Positions 9,623-18,261 of a stretch of DNA of 64,000 bases are shown one piece after another. Each line of letters begins with the position of its first letter. The stretch's first letter is position 1. A model generated the notes under the pieces. It was not told the origin of the DNA. It ran no database searches and worked only from the letters and a program-made list of their open reading frames with translations. The DNA is from Shewanella olleyana (GTDB lineage: Bacteria; Pseudomonadota; Gammaproteobacteria; Enterobacterales; Shewanellaceae): positions 1 through 64,000 of the forward strand of contig NZ_JAKILD010000022.1 in assembly GCF_023283825.1 (NCBI RefSeq), read 5' to 3'. Position numbers and translations under genes: made by a program.

Positions 9623-10462
9623 ATGAAATTAGAAACAATTGATTACCGCTCAGAAGGTTGTGCTAAACAATTTGTCGAATCTTTAAGAGACACCGGCTTT
9701 GGCGTGTTATCAAACCATCCAATCAGTAAAGAGCTAGTCGAAACCATCTATAAAGAATGGTACGAGTTCTTTCAGTCTGAACAAAAAAATGATTTTTTAT
9801 TTAAACCAGAAACACAAGATGGCTTCTTCCCAGCTTCGATTTCTGAAACAGCCAAAGGCCATAGCGTAAAAGATATCAAAGAATATTTTCACGTTTATCC
9901 TTGGGGACGTATTCCAGAATCATTAAAAGCGAATATTCTTGCTTATTACCAGCACGCAAATGATTTAGCAGCAGAGCTATTAGGCTGGATTGAAGAATAT
10001 GCCCCAGCTGATGTTGCTGCTAAGTTCTCAATTCCGCTACCAGCGATGATTGCTGAAAGTGAAAAGACTTTGCTTCGTGTACTGCATTACCCTCCTATGG
10101 CGGGTGATGAAGAGCTCGGCGCTATTCGCGCAGCAGCCCATGAAGACATCAATCTAATCACCGTTTTACCTGCGGCTAACGAGCCAGGTCTTCAAGTACA
10201 AACTAAAGATGATAGCTGGATTGATGTACCAAGTGACTTTGGTAATATCATTATCAATATCGGTGACATGTTGCAAGAAGCTTCTGGTGGTTATTACCCA
10301 TCAACATCACATCGAGTCATTAATCCAGAGGGAACGGATAAAACTAAATCACGCATTTCATTGCCATTATTTTTACATCCAAACCCTGAAGTTGTGTTAT
10401 CTGAGCGCTATACTGCAGATAGCTATTTAATGGAAAGATTACGCGAGCTTGGTGTTATTTAA
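9623..10462 (+). CDS. 2-oxoglutarate/Fe(II)-dependent oxygenase, isopenicillin-N-synthase-like
   Basis: The 279-residue protein has the double-stranded beta-helix iron site of the 2OG-Fe(II) family: His and Asp in AAHEDINLITVL (about 173-175), distal His in STSHRVINP (about 230), and the co-substrate Arg-x-Ser in KSRISLPLFL. The N-terminal part resembles the DIOX_N domain (GFGVLSNHPISKELV). The substrate is unknown. Similar genes are common in Shewanella and are usually annotated only by family. It is a single-gene unit divergent from msrBA, with a terminator right behind it. Confidence 0.85.
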   Translation: MKLETIDYRSEGCAKQFVESLRDTGFGVLSNHPISKELVETIYKEWYEFFQSEQKNDFLFKPETQDGFFPASISETAKGHSVKDIKEYFHVYPWGRIPESLKANILAYYQHANDLAAELLGWIEEYAPADVAAKFSIPLPAMIAESEKTLLRVLHYPPMAGDEELGAIRAAAHEDINLITVLPAANEPGLQVQTKDDSWIDVPSDFGNIIINIGDMLQEASGGYYPSTSHRVINPEGTDKTKSRISLPLFLHPNPEVVLSERYTADSYLMERLRELGVI

Positions 10463-10486
10463 GTTCTAATGTTAATCCAACAAGTT

Positions 10487-10513
10487 AAAAGCGCCAATTG
10501 GCGCTTTTTTTTA
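10487..10513 (+). terminator. Terminator after the 2OG oxygenase
   Basis: The stem AAAGCGCCAATTGGCGCTTT is followed by T-residues. It is fully palindromic. Confidence 0.88.
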
Positions 10514-10581
10514 TCATTTAGCGGCATAACAAGGTAGAATATGCCCCCTTTGTTGGAAGTGGTTTTAAAAAAGGCAAACAC

Positions 10582-11526
10582 ATGGCAATTCAATGGTACC
10601 CAGGACACATGCACAAAGCTCGAAAAGAGATTGAAGAGGCAATGCCTCAAGTCGATCTTGTCATCGAAGTATTAGATGCACGTATTCCCTTTAGTAGTGA
10701 AAACCCTATGGTTTCGACCTTAAGGGGCGATAAGCCATGTATTAAACTACTAAACAAATCTGACTTAGCAGATCCAAAAATCACCGCACGTTGGATTGAA
10801 TATCTAGAACGTGAACAGGGCGTTAAAGCCACTGCGATTACGACATTGCAACCTGGTCAAGTCAAAAGTATTCCAGATATTTGCCGCAAGCTAGTGCCTT
10901 CACGAGATAAACTAGAAAAAGACATTCGTACCATGATCATGGGTATTCCGAATGTGGGTAAATCTACCATTATTAATACCCTTGCAGGACGTACATTAGC
11001 TAAAACGGGTAATGAGCCAGCAGTCACTAAACGTCAGCAACGCATTAATTTAAAAAACGGTATTGTACTGTCTGACACGCCAGGTATTTTGTGGCCAAAA
11101 GTGGACAATGAAGCCAGTAGTTACCGCTTGGCAGTCACTGGCGCAATTAAAGATACCGCGATGGAATATGAAGATGTGGCCATGTTTGCGGCTGAGTATT
11201 TCCTGCATGCCTACCCTGATGAGATTTGCGAGCGTTATAAACTTAAATCGCTGCCAGAAACCGACATTGAGTTACTGGAAGAAATTGGTCGTAAACGTGG
11301 TGCATTGAGACCTGGCGGTCGAATCGATTTACACAAAGCCTCTGAATTACTGCTTCATGAATTCCGTTCAGGTAAAACAGGTTTACTCACTTTAGAAACA
11401 CCAGAAATGGCTGAACTAGAGAAGGCAGAAGTTGCACGGGTAATGGCAGAAAAAGAAGCAATCAAACAACAAAAACTTGAGCAAGAAAGATTAAAGCGCT
11501 CTGGTAAACGCCATCAAAATGATTAA
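10582..11526 (+). CDS. ylqF: Ribosome biogenesis GTPase YlqF/RbgA
   Basis: This is a circularly permuted GTPase for late 50S assembly (RbgA family). The N-terminus has the AIQWYPGHMHKARKEI signature. The G4 motif (NKSDLAD, about 59) comes before G1 (GIPNVGKST, about 122) and G3 (DTPG, about 167), the permuted order. A C-terminal ANTAR-like helical rRNA-binding region and a charged tail rich in Glu/Lys/Arg follow. The length of 314 is typical of gammaproteobacterial members. The start lies 5 bp after a poor AAAAGGC-type RBS, and the product begins MAIQWYPGHM as in homologues. Confidence 0.92.
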   Translation: MAIQWYPGHMHKARKEIEEAMPQVDLVIEVLDARIPFSSENPMVSTLRGDKPCIKLLNKSDLADPKITARWIEYLEREQGVKATAITTLQPGQVKSIPDICRKLVPSRDKLEKDIRTMIMGIPNVGKSTIINTLAGRTLAKTGNEPAVTKRQQRINLKNGIVLSDTPGILWPKVDNEASSYRLAVTGAIKDTAMEYEDVAMFAAEYFLHAYPDEICERYKLKSLPETDIELLEEIGRKRGALRPGGRIDLHKASELLLHEFRSGKTGLLTLETPEMAELEKAEVARVMAEKEAIKQQKLEQERLKRSGKRHQND

Positions 11527-11567
11527 GTTCCAGCTTAAGAAATTGAGTTAACTAAAACATAAAAATT

Positions 11568-11597
11568 AAAGGCTTATCATTGGGTAAGCCTTTTTTA
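11568..11597. terminator. Terminator between ylqF and the convergent phosphatase gene
   Basis: The stem AAGGCTTA/TAAGCCTT with an 8-base loop is followed by TTTTTT. It serves ylqF and may also stop the opposing transcript. Confidence 0.82.
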
Positions 11598-11743
11598 TTG
11601 ACCAAATTTTAATAGTAGATTTTTATATGAAACTTTTAATAAAATAAAAGACTTTTCATAATGACACTCACTTACCAGTAACGCGCTTTAACTGTCATCT
11701 TTAAATTTCAAATTAGTACTAAGCTTTAAACATTAAATAAGTG

Positions 11744-12259
11744 CTAATGTTTAATTTGTTGTGCCAAACTCCCTAAACTCGCATCAAGTAAATCTAGCAC
11801 CACTTCAAATCCATTTTCTCCGCCATAATAAGGATCTGGAACTTCTGTTACTCCCCCAACCTCCTCATTTGCAAAGGATAAAATCAGCTTTATCTTGTGT
11901 TGATAATTGGCAGGGCAACGAATTAGCAAGTCTTCAAGGTTACTATCATCTGCAGCAAGAATTAAATCAAAATGCTTAAAGTCCTCATCGGTGACTTTCC
12001 TTGCCTGCATGCCAGAAAAATCTAGACCTCTGGCTTCACCAGCTTTAATTGAGCGAGGATCTGGCGGGTTCCCCTGATGATATGCCGCAGTGCCTGCTGA
12101 ATCGATATCAAGCTTAAGCTGTAATGCTTGTGCTTTTTCTCGAAACACCGCTTCTGCACTTGGTGAGCGGCAAATATTACCGAGACATACAAATAGCACT
12201 GACTTTACTTGGCTCAAATCAAGCGGATTATGTTGATTATCTTTAATGCTGGTTTTCAA
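11744..12259 (-). CDS. Low-molecular-weight protein-tyrosine phosphatase
   Basis: The LMW-PTP fold has the P-loop CLGNICRSP (catalytic Cys25, Arg31) and the general-acid loop DPYYGG near the C-terminus. At 171 residues it is slightly longer than usual because of about 18 extra N-terminal residues before the first strand. It has no exopolysaccharide genes or tyrosine kinase beside it, so a general cytoplasmic (Wzb-unlike) role is more likely than capsule control. It is downstream of the ligase gene on the same strand with 126 bp between. That gap carries a 14-bp tandem duplication (12281-12308). Confidence 0.9.
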   Translation of the reverse strand: MKTSIKDNQHNPLDLSQVKSVLFVCLGNICRSPSAEAVFREKAQALQLKLDIDSAGTAAYHQGNPPDPRSIKAGEARGLDFSGMQARKVTDEDFKHFDLILAADDSNLEDLLIRCPANYQHKIKLILSFANEEVGGVTEVPDPYYGGENGFEVVLDLLDASLGSLAQQIKH

Positions 12260-12280
12260 TATAGCATCCTATTATTTTTC

Positions 12281-12308
12281 TTCAGTTAGTTATATTCAGT
12301 TAGTGATA
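12281..12308. repeat. 14-bp tandem duplication upstream of the LMW-PTP gene
   Basis: TTCAGTTAGTTATA is followed directly by TTCAGTTAGTGATA, one mismatch. It lies 22 bp upstream of the phosphatase start on the minus strand. Confidence 0.7.
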
Positions 12309-12385
12309 TTGAGAATCGGTTGATTAATTTATTAAAATATAAATCACGCCTTAACAATATTGTTTATGGGTTAATTCATTTATCT

Positions 12386-13222
12386 TTATTCAGATCTTAC
12401 TCTTAAAAAGTGAGCAAAACGCGGAATACCATTTTTAGTTAACCCTAAGTATTGATAGGTTACCACAGCGCCTATCTTCGGCGGATTAGCCCTATCGTTA
12501 TCACTAAATCCGCTGCCAATCTTAAATCTTTTACCATCAGGCATTTCTACAGTAATAGCGCCCATTAATCCTGAAAACTTTCCTTTACCTTCAATATGCG
12601 AAATGACCACAGCTTCTGCATCATATCGTGGTTTTAACTTAACAATATCTCGACTTCGGCCAACTTTATATAACGCCGTTTTTTTATGGAGCATCAAACC
12701 TTCACCATCGAGTGCTATTACCCTATCAAGTTCTTGGTAAAGCCTTTCCTGAGTCGCAAACTCTTGCTGGGTGATGACTTGCATGTGTTTTGAATCAGCA
12801 GCAATTGTTATCATCTGCTTAACCCGCTCACTAAATTGTCCAATGTTTTCAGGTAAATCAAATATCATGAATTTAACTTCGCGCCATAACAAACTATCAG
12901 GTTTCTGACTTCGAGCTAAAGCTGAAATCGATTCAAAATTATTACGTTTTATCCACAACTCTCCATCTATCTTAATTGGCGGAAAGTCAGCAACAAACCA
13001 ATCTGGTATCGTTATTTCTCTGCCAGAGCGAGACAACATATTACTGCCATTCCAATATCCGCGAACGCCATCAAGTTTTTCACTGACAAAATAATCTTTT
13101 ACCTCTATATGATCTTGATAACGGGTCGCTAATTGAATAGGCGGGTTTTCAGCTGCGATAAGCTGTAGAGGAAATACAAAATAGATGAACAGAAATATAA
13201 TAGACAGTAAATATCTTTGCAT
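12386..13222 (-). CDS. ligE: Periplasmic ATP-dependent DNA ligase, LigE type
   Basis: This is a minimal ATP-dependent DNA ligase. The nucleotidyltransferase motif I is EKLDGVRG with the AMP-accepting Lys49. Later come KIDGELW (motif III), LDGEGLML (motif IV) and IVKLKPR (motif V). A compact OB domain (about 200-278) follows without extra domains. The first 23 residues form a signal peptide ending LIAAE, as known for Lig E enzymes thought to act in the periplasm. Its role in DNA uptake or extracellular DNA is proposed for the family, not shown here. The length of 278 fits. A MITE-like element lies 15 bp upstream of the start codon, so its promoter must lie within or beyond that element. Confidence 0.9.
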   Translation of the reverse strand: MQRYLLSIIFLFIYFVFPLQLIAAENPPIQLATRYQDHIEVKDYFVSEKLDGVRGYWNGSNMLSRSGREITIPDWFVADFPPIKIDGELWIKRNNFESISALARSQKPDSLLWREVKFMIFDLPENIGQFSERVKQMITIAADSKHMQVITQQEFATQERLYQELDRVIALDGEGLMLHKKTALYKVGRSRDIVKLKPRYDAEAVVISHIEGKGKFSGLMGAITVEMPDGKRFKIGSGFSDNDRANPPKIGAVVTYQYLGLTKNGIPRFAHFLRVRSE

Positions 13223-13236
13223 AGTAGCATCCTTGC

Positions 13237-13516
13237 TAGGGCCTGTTGATCTTTGCAGGTTAAGTTTTGTTCGAAATAAAAGCGTTTTAATTGAGGCGGA
13301 TGGATTGATGCCTAGTCATCTAAGCACCTTTTATTCACAAAGATTCATCCAACAAAGAGTAAAACGTTTTAGTCGAACCCTTTGGGCAGCGTTTGTTGGC
13401 CATTTTTACTGCGTTATCGACTTTTTATGTAGAATAACTACACCACAAAGTCTCAGCCTTGTATAAATGGCCAACAATTCGCTGCAAAAATAACCTTAAA
13501 AAATCAACAGGCCCTA
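13237..13516 (+). mobile_element. MITE-like element A, copy 2
   Basis: The 276-bp element (13239-13514) is flanked by TA. It is a non-coding repeat with inverted ends GGGCCTGTTGATCTTT / (A)ATCAACAGGCCC. Internal stem 1 pairs about 13269-13289 with 13360-13378. Internal stem 2 pairs GTTGGCCATTTTTAC (13395-13409) with GTATAAATGGCCAAC (13461-13475). A 93-codon open frame across it is a by-product of the repeat. The rest of the 448-bp gap before dgkA is AT-rich with no feature seen. Confidence 0.8.
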
Positions 13517-13670
13517 ATAACATTTTTGAAAACAGATGATGTTGATCAGCAAAGCATTATTGCCATTCATTTAATTGCTGATGCTTTATCTTAGTCAAGT
13601 TATTGAGTTTGGCGCCCCTAACAAGCATTATTTGGCGCGGGATTCATTAAAAATAATAAAAGGAACATCA

Positions 13671-14045
13671 ATGAAGCCAGTGAATAATCATGGATTCAAA
13701 CGCGTTATTCGTGCAACTGGATTTTCAATTCAAGGACTTGCAAGTGCCTGGAAAAATGAAGCGGCATTTAGACAAGAGCTGATCATTGCTGTCATATTGT
13801 TTCCTATCGCAATATTCGCCAATGTCAGTTTTGTAGAATCAATATTAATGGTTATGACGCTGTTTATTGTGCTCATCACTGAGCTGTTAAACTCAGCGAT
13901 TGAAGCCGTCGTCGATCGTATCAGTGATGAAATTCATCCTTTAAGTGGCCAAGCTAAAGATGTGGCATCTGCAGCGGTATTTTTAAGCTTAGCGCTATGC
14001 GCCATAACTTGGGGAGCAATTTTGCTCAAGGCTTACGTTTTCTAG
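13671..14045 (+). CDS. dgkA: Diacylglycerol kinase DgkA
   Basis: This small inner-membrane enzyme phosphorylates diacylglycerol released by membrane-derived glucan and lipid turnover. It is 124 residues with an amphipathic N-terminus (GFKRVIRATGFSIQGLASAWKNEAAFRQE), three transmembrane helices, and the family signature ELLNSAIEAVVDR carrying the catalytic Glu. A frame runs upstream to 13575, but ATG 13671 has AGGAAC 4 bp ahead and gives the standard length. It is convergent with hdfR, with only 29 bp between the stops. Confidence 0.93.
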   Translation: MKPVNNHGFKRVIRATGFSIQGLASAWKNEAAFRQELIIAVILFPIAIFANVSFVESILMVMTLFIVLITELLNSAIEAVVDRISDEIHPLSGQAKDVASAAVFLSLALCAITWGAILLKAYVF

Positions 14046-14074
14046 ATAGCAGTCTGCCATTTAGAACACTTTGC

Positions 14075-14926
14075 TTACCGATATATTTGGTCCGTCAACA
14101 ATAGTAACGCTTGTTCTATTTCATCAATCCGTTCATTTTTAGTCCAGTGCGCCGCATAAATGTGTCTGCGCATGGGGTTAACTCCTGCAACAACAAACAA
14201 TTTCCCTTGTTTAACCTTTTGCTCAACCATGGATTCAGGTAAAAAAGCACAGCCACCATTTTGTATCATAAATTCATAAGCAATCTGAGCAGAGCTAGTA
14301 TGTAACACTGGCATAGGTAAGCAGGTCAATTCCTGCGCATGCATAATATTAAATGCGGTCCCCCAATCGACCTTTATATAAGGGGTTTGCTTAAGGTTTT
14401 CGAGTATTAAGTCTGGTTGGTTAGATACTAATATCAGATTAACCCTGTTCAATTTAGTGATTTCAATATCATCAATTCTTAAAGGGTCAAAACTTAGTGC
14501 AATATCTAGTGTTCTTTCTGATAACTGCTTCGACATGACAGCGGTTGTCACTACATCAGTTCTTAGTGAGACATCTTGTAAGCCTGAACATAAAGGTTGG
14601 ATGAAATTGTTCAGATAGCTGTCCCAAACATTATGGCCAATACCTAATGTTAGTTGAACTGATTGGCTACTTGATAAAGAGACATCTTGCTTAGCACGTT
14701 CAACGGCGGTCAGCACTGCATTTGCATGCTCTAACATACGTTCACCTGCCGGTGTAGGCTGTATGTTATTACGCTCACGATCAAATAATGATACACCTAA
14801 CAGTGTTTCCAACTGTTTAACTCTAAAACTCACTGCACTACGTGTTAAAAATAAATTATCAGCAGCTTTTCCAAAATGCCGAGTTCGGTAAACTTCTAAA
14901 AATGTTGTTAATAAATCTGTATCCAT
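14075..14926 (-). CDS. hdfR: LysR-family transcriptional regulator HdfR
   Basis: The 283-residue LysR regulator has an N-terminal wHTH (MDTDLLTTFLEVYRTRHFGKAADNLFLTRSAVSFRV) matching E. coli HdfR almost word for word. The effector-binding domain follows (about 90-280). In E. coli it represses flhDC and adjusts other genes; the targets here are unknown. The promoter region is the 530-bp gap upstream, which contains TGACA-N5-TGTCA at 15059-15073, a plausible operator. Confidence 0.85.
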   Translation of the reverse strand: MDTDLLTTFLEVYRTRHFGKAADNLFLTRSAVSFRVKQLETLLGVSLFDRERNNIQPTPAGERMLEHANAVLTAVERAKQDVSLSSSQSVQLTLGIGHNVWDSYLNNFIQPLCSGLQDVSLRTDVVTTAVMSKQLSERTLDIALSFDPLRIDDIEITKLNRVNLILVSNQPDLILENLKQTPYIKVDWGTAFNIMHAQELTCLPMPVLHTSSAQIAYEFMIQNGGCAFLPESMVEQKVKQGKLFVVAGVNPMRRHIYAAHWTKNERIDEIEQALLLLTDQIYR

Positions 14927-15456
14927 TTGGGGTTCATACTCAGAAGTGAATCTTTACAGTGATATTAATAACGCTTTATAGCAAAATTATTGCAAAGAGT
15001 AATTAGCCTAGATTGAGATTTATAAACCAGAATTTCAGTCGTTACACTATCAATATTTTGACAGGTAATGTCATTTCAAAAAAATTAACATTTTGTCAAA
15101 AAAATGACTGTAAATAATTTAAAATAAAGCGATTTATGCTAATTGTCTTCTAAATAAATATTCAGTTTTCATCATCAAAAACATATACCGACACCAAGTT
15201 AATCATTTACGCTAAAACAACTAAAATACAGTAACTTATATCATTATAACTAAAGTTGTAGCCCCGCAAAAAAAATACCCCTTACGAACAAACATTGATC
15301 TAGGATCAATTTATGCAATATTTACACTAACAAAACCTTCACATCTAGTTACATAATGCTAGTATTACTACACAAAAAGATACACCCCTGATTATCCAAT
15401 AAAAATAATAAGCACAGTTTGCTCACCAAAGAGTACAAATTAAGTGCGGAGATAAA
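14927..15456. other. 530-bp AT-rich divergent intergenic region
   Basis: No gene is supportable here. Visible elements are an inverted repeat TGACA-N5-TGTCA (15059-15073) with further TGTCA/TGAC half-sites to about 15110, and the 15-bp palindrome TTGATCTAGGATCAA (15295-15309). The latter is FNR-like but one base too long between half-sites. The region separates hdfR from the divergent barrel protein and presumably holds both promoters. Confidence 0.5.
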
Positions 15457-16344
15457 ATGTTTAAGCGAGCTTCTTTAGGACTTTTAGCTTTGGTTTGTAC
15501 AACAGGCCATGTAAAAGCGGATGAATACAAAATTACTATTGGTGCATTTTACGCTAGCTCAGATTCATCGATGCTAGTTAAAAGCGCTAAAGATACTGGT
15601 AATTACTATTTGCTCGATTTTGAAGATGACTTACTACTCACAGACGAACAATTCTTACCTTTCTTTGAATTTCATTACAGCTTTAATGATCGTCATAATA
15701 TCTATTTAGATTGGAAGTCATTGCACCGTAACGCTGATACCGCCCAGTTAGGTTTTGATATCGAAATCCCTGAATTTGGTGATAATGATCAAAGCTTTTT
15801 AATCGATGGTAATGCCAAGTTATCGACAACCTTAAATATTGATATTTTACGCTTAGGCTATGGCTACGATATTTGGGAAGGTGACCACTATACTGTTGGT
15901 GCATCGATTGGTTTACATACCATGTTCATCGAAACGGTATTTGAAGGAACTATTGGTCTTTGTGAAGCAAACACTGATCCCAATAGCTTATGTGATACAG
16001 CCACGCTGACTCCAAGAGTTGTCGACAAGGCAATAACTGCACCTCTTCCTGATATTGGCGTATATGCCAGTTATGAATTTTTTCCAGGATGGGAATTTAG
16101 TACTCATGCACAATATTTTGCAATAAAATACGACAATATCAAAGGCTCGTTAGTTGATATTCGTGCAGGCGTCAAAGCCAAAATTTGTGAAGATTGGTAT
16201 TTAACTCTGGCATATAATTACTATGATGTTGATATTGATCTTGAGAAATCACGCAGTGTTCAAGACAAAGAGTTTAGAACCTTGGATTACAATATCAACT
16301 ACGGGTTTACAGGCCCCATGTTCGCGGTATCCTATTCATTTTAA
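15457..16344 (+). CDS. Outer-membrane beta-barrel protein of unknown function
   Basis: The 295-residue protein has a signal peptide (about 1-21, ending VKADE), then alternating amphipathic strands typical of a small barrel (ILRLGYGYDIWEGDHYTVGA, VKAKICEDWYLTLAYNYY). It ends in an aromatic signature, PMFAVSYSF, recognised by the BAM machine. The segment with two Cys (GLCEANTDPNSLCDTA, about 168-183) looks like an external loop with a possible disulfide. I do not recognise a specific family. RBS GCGGAGATAAA precedes ATG 15457. It is monocistronic with its own terminator. Confidence 0.8.
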   Translation: MFKRASLGLLALVCTTGHVKADEYKITIGAFYASSDSSMLVKSAKDTGNYYLLDFEDDLLLTDEQFLPFFEFHYSFNDRHNIYLDWKSLHRNADTAQLGFDIEIPEFGDNDQSFLIDGNAKLSTTLNIDILRLGYGYDIWEGDHYTVGASIGLHTMFIETVFEGTIGLCEANTDPNSLCDTATLTPRVVDKAITAPLPDIGVYASYEFFPGWEFSTHAQYFAIKYDNIKGSLVDIRAGVKAKICEDWYLTLAYNYYDVDIDLEKSRSVQDKEFRTLDYNINYGFTGPMFAVSYSF

Positions 16345-16350
16345 TTATAT

Positions 16351-16379
16351 AAGCACCTAATGACAGGTGCTTTTTTATA
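16351..16379 (+). terminator. Terminator after the barrel protein gene
   Basis: The stem AAGCACCT/AGGTGCTT with an AATGAC loop is followed by TTTTAT. Confidence 0.85.
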
Positions 16380-16485
16380 GATTATGATTTAATAAATAAG
16401 CCACTTTTAAATATCATCACTCATCTATATTTAACTCATTAAATTTTGATAGCTGATTGTGGGCTCTACCTATTTGAGGGATTAC

Positions 16486-17511
16486 ATGTCAAATGACCTA
16501 CTAAAAACTGCCGCTTTGAATTTAAAAAAAGCTGTTCCCTTGATGCTCAAACACAGTATTCCTACCACGCCAACCAATTATGCACTTTGGTATACTTATG
16601 TCTCCGAATCTAATCCTAAACTTAACCTTGCTTTAGATGTAGCTCTTTCACAAAATCAGCAATACTCTCCAGTTTCTAGTGAGTTACTTTACCGAGAGCA
16701 TATCTCTGACCCCGTTGAATTAGACGTTCTTTCCATGAGGCAAAACTTGGATGCTATGGTGTGTGAGTTATCTCAATCCTTAAAAGACACCAACCATGAC
16801 ACCAATAATTTTCAATCAAAAATTGAGAAAGAGTTCAGCAAACTCAGCGAGCTTGAAAGTAAAGGTTTTTCACTTGAACAAGTCATTAAGGTCGTAAGAA
16901 ATATTGTTAGTGAGTCAGCTAATATTCATTCAAGTACTGTTAGTTTTACTCAGCAACTAGATAAAGCACAAACAGAAATATCTGCTCTGAAACAGCGTCT
17001 TGCAGAAACTGAGAAGGACGTGTTATTCGATGCCTTAACTGAGGTGCTTAATCGTCGTGCATTTAATGATGACATTAACGCATTATTAACCCAGTCTCCT
17101 GAAGGCTGTTGCATGATCCTCGCTGATATCGACCATTTTAAGCAGTTTAACGACACTTATGGCCACCAGCTTGGGGATTTAGTGCTTAAAGTTGTTGCAA
17201 AACGCTTACAAGAATCTTGTCGTGACGGCGTAAAACTATATCGCTTTGGTGGTGAAGAGTTTGCAATTTTACTCCCTAACAGCAAGCAACGAGTAGCGAG
17301 ACAATTAGCTGAAGCGATGCGCCGCTCGATTGAAAAACTCAGCGTTAAAGATCGTCGCAGCGAAACCAGAATCGATAATATCACAGCTTCATTCGGTGTG
17401 AGTGAATGGAAAGAAAAGCAAACAACGAGTCAGCTTATAGAAACCACTGACAAGTTGTTGTATGAAGCTAAACGCTTAGGCCGCAATAGAGTAATGCCAA
17501 TTTCTAGCTAA
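16486..17511 (+). CDS. Diguanylate cyclase (GGDEF domain)
   Basis: It makes cyclic di-GMP. The soluble N-terminal region (about 1-170) begins with a Pro-rich helical segment (HSIPTTPTNYALWYTY) seen in a common group of Shewanella/Vibrio cyclases and ends in a coiled coil. The GGDEF domain (about 175-340) has the active-site motif GGEEF with the fold motif DIDHFKQFNDTYGH upstream. An RxxD inhibitory site is not obvious. No membrane segments. A GTG frame starts at 16459, but ATG 16486 has GAGGG 5 bp upstream and is preferred. It is convergent with the sortase gene. Confidence 0.9.
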   Translation: MSNDLLKTAALNLKKAVPLMLKHSIPTTPTNYALWYTYVSESNPKLNLALDVALSQNQQYSPVSSELLYREHISDPVELDVLSMRQNLDAMVCELSQSLKDTNHDTNNFQSKIEKEFSKLSELESKGFSLEQVIKVVRNIVSESANIHSSTVSFTQQLDKAQTEISALKQRLAETEKDVLFDALTEVLNRRAFNDDINALLTQSPEGCCMILADIDHFKQFNDTYGHQLGDLVLKVVAKRLQESCRDGVKLYRFGGEEFAILLPNSKQRVARQLAEAMRRSIEKLSVKDRRSETRIDNITASFGVSEWKEKQTTSQLIETTDKLLYEAKRLGRNRVMPISS

Positions 17512-17525
17512 GCTTCACATTTCAC

Positions 17526-17549
17526 TTTAGGCTAATATTTAGCCTAAAT
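17526..17549. terminator. Hairpin between convergent cyclase and sortase genes
   Basis: TTTAGGCTAA/TTAGCCTAAA with a 3-base loop. There is no long T-run on either side, so termination is inferred from position. Confidence 0.55.
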
Positions 17550-17550
17550 C

Positions 17551-18162
17551 TCATATCAACCTATGACCGCTATTCACTTTCTTGGCGGTCACCACATAAC
17601 GATATTCGCTATTAGCAGATAAATCCTCAAACGGATAACACGTAATTAGCGTTAACTGGTTATCCGTTGTCATATCCAATATTTCCGTTTGTGATTCGTG
17701 GACAATATTTATCTGAGTGATTAAATAGTTCTGCTGCATACCATATGACGTTTCTAGCTCAACGATATCGCCTTTTTTAACCTTTTTCAGCGGCAAAAAA
17801 TGGGTATCACGATGACCAGCAATAATGGTATTACCCTGCTCACCTACGCCTGCACCACTGAGTATTAAACTCGGACCAAAGGCTAAGTTTCTTCCTGACG
17901 CTCCAGCCAACACATACATAGGCTGGCCAATGGGATATAAATCCGTTTCCTTATCGGCATATAGCTTTAATTTACCTACTGGGTGAGTGTCAGCCCAGCT
18001 CCAGGGCTTATGGGGTAATTGATCTTTTAATGTTTTACTCCATGCTTGCTCAATAAGATATTGAGCAAAGTTCGCTTTAATCTGCATATACGCTCCCTGT
18101 GATAAAAAACTCACTCCGATAAGTGCAACACAAGATGGAAGAATCCATTTATAAAATGTCAT
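17551..18162 (-). CDS. Class GN sortase (proteobacterial dedicated sortase)
   Basis: This membrane transpeptidase is dedicated to one neighbouring substrate. An N-terminal hydrophobic anchor (about 5-25) is followed by a sortase fold. The catalytic triad is visible: His117 in IIAGHRDTH, Cys175 in TLITCYPF and Arg188 in YRYVV. The product is 203 residues from ATG 18162, chosen because GGAGG lies 4 bp upstream; the in-frame ATG 18180 lacks this. It is downstream of the vWA substrate gene on the same strand with 99 bp between. Family: TIGR03784 type by recollection. Confidence 0.92.
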   Translation of the reverse strand: MTFYKWILPSCVALIGVSFLSQGAYMQIKANFAQYLIEQAWSKTLKDQLPHKPWSWADTHPVGKLKLYADKETDLYPIGQPMYVLAGASGRNLAFGPSLILSGAGVGEQGNTIIAGHRDTHFLPLKKVKKGDIVELETSYGMQQNYLITQINIVHESQTEILDMTTDNQLTLITCYPFEDLSANSEYRYVVTAKKVNSGHRLI

Positions 18163-18261
18163 AAGGCCTCCGGTTTCCATATCTTTTAAACTCAGTTTTT
18201 ATACTTAATTTTTTATACTTCAATTCTTGAACTTAACTTTGTGTATTTTAGAATTTTTACC

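Noticed and set aside
13185..13466. 93-codon plus-strand open frame
   Set aside because: It spans MITE copy 2 and the antisense start of ligE; it reads through inverted repeat sequence and has no homologous character.
15295..15309. FNR site TTGATCTAGGATCAA upstream of the barrel protein
   Set aside because: The half-sites are one base too far apart for an FNR/EtrA dimer. Noted only as a palindrome.
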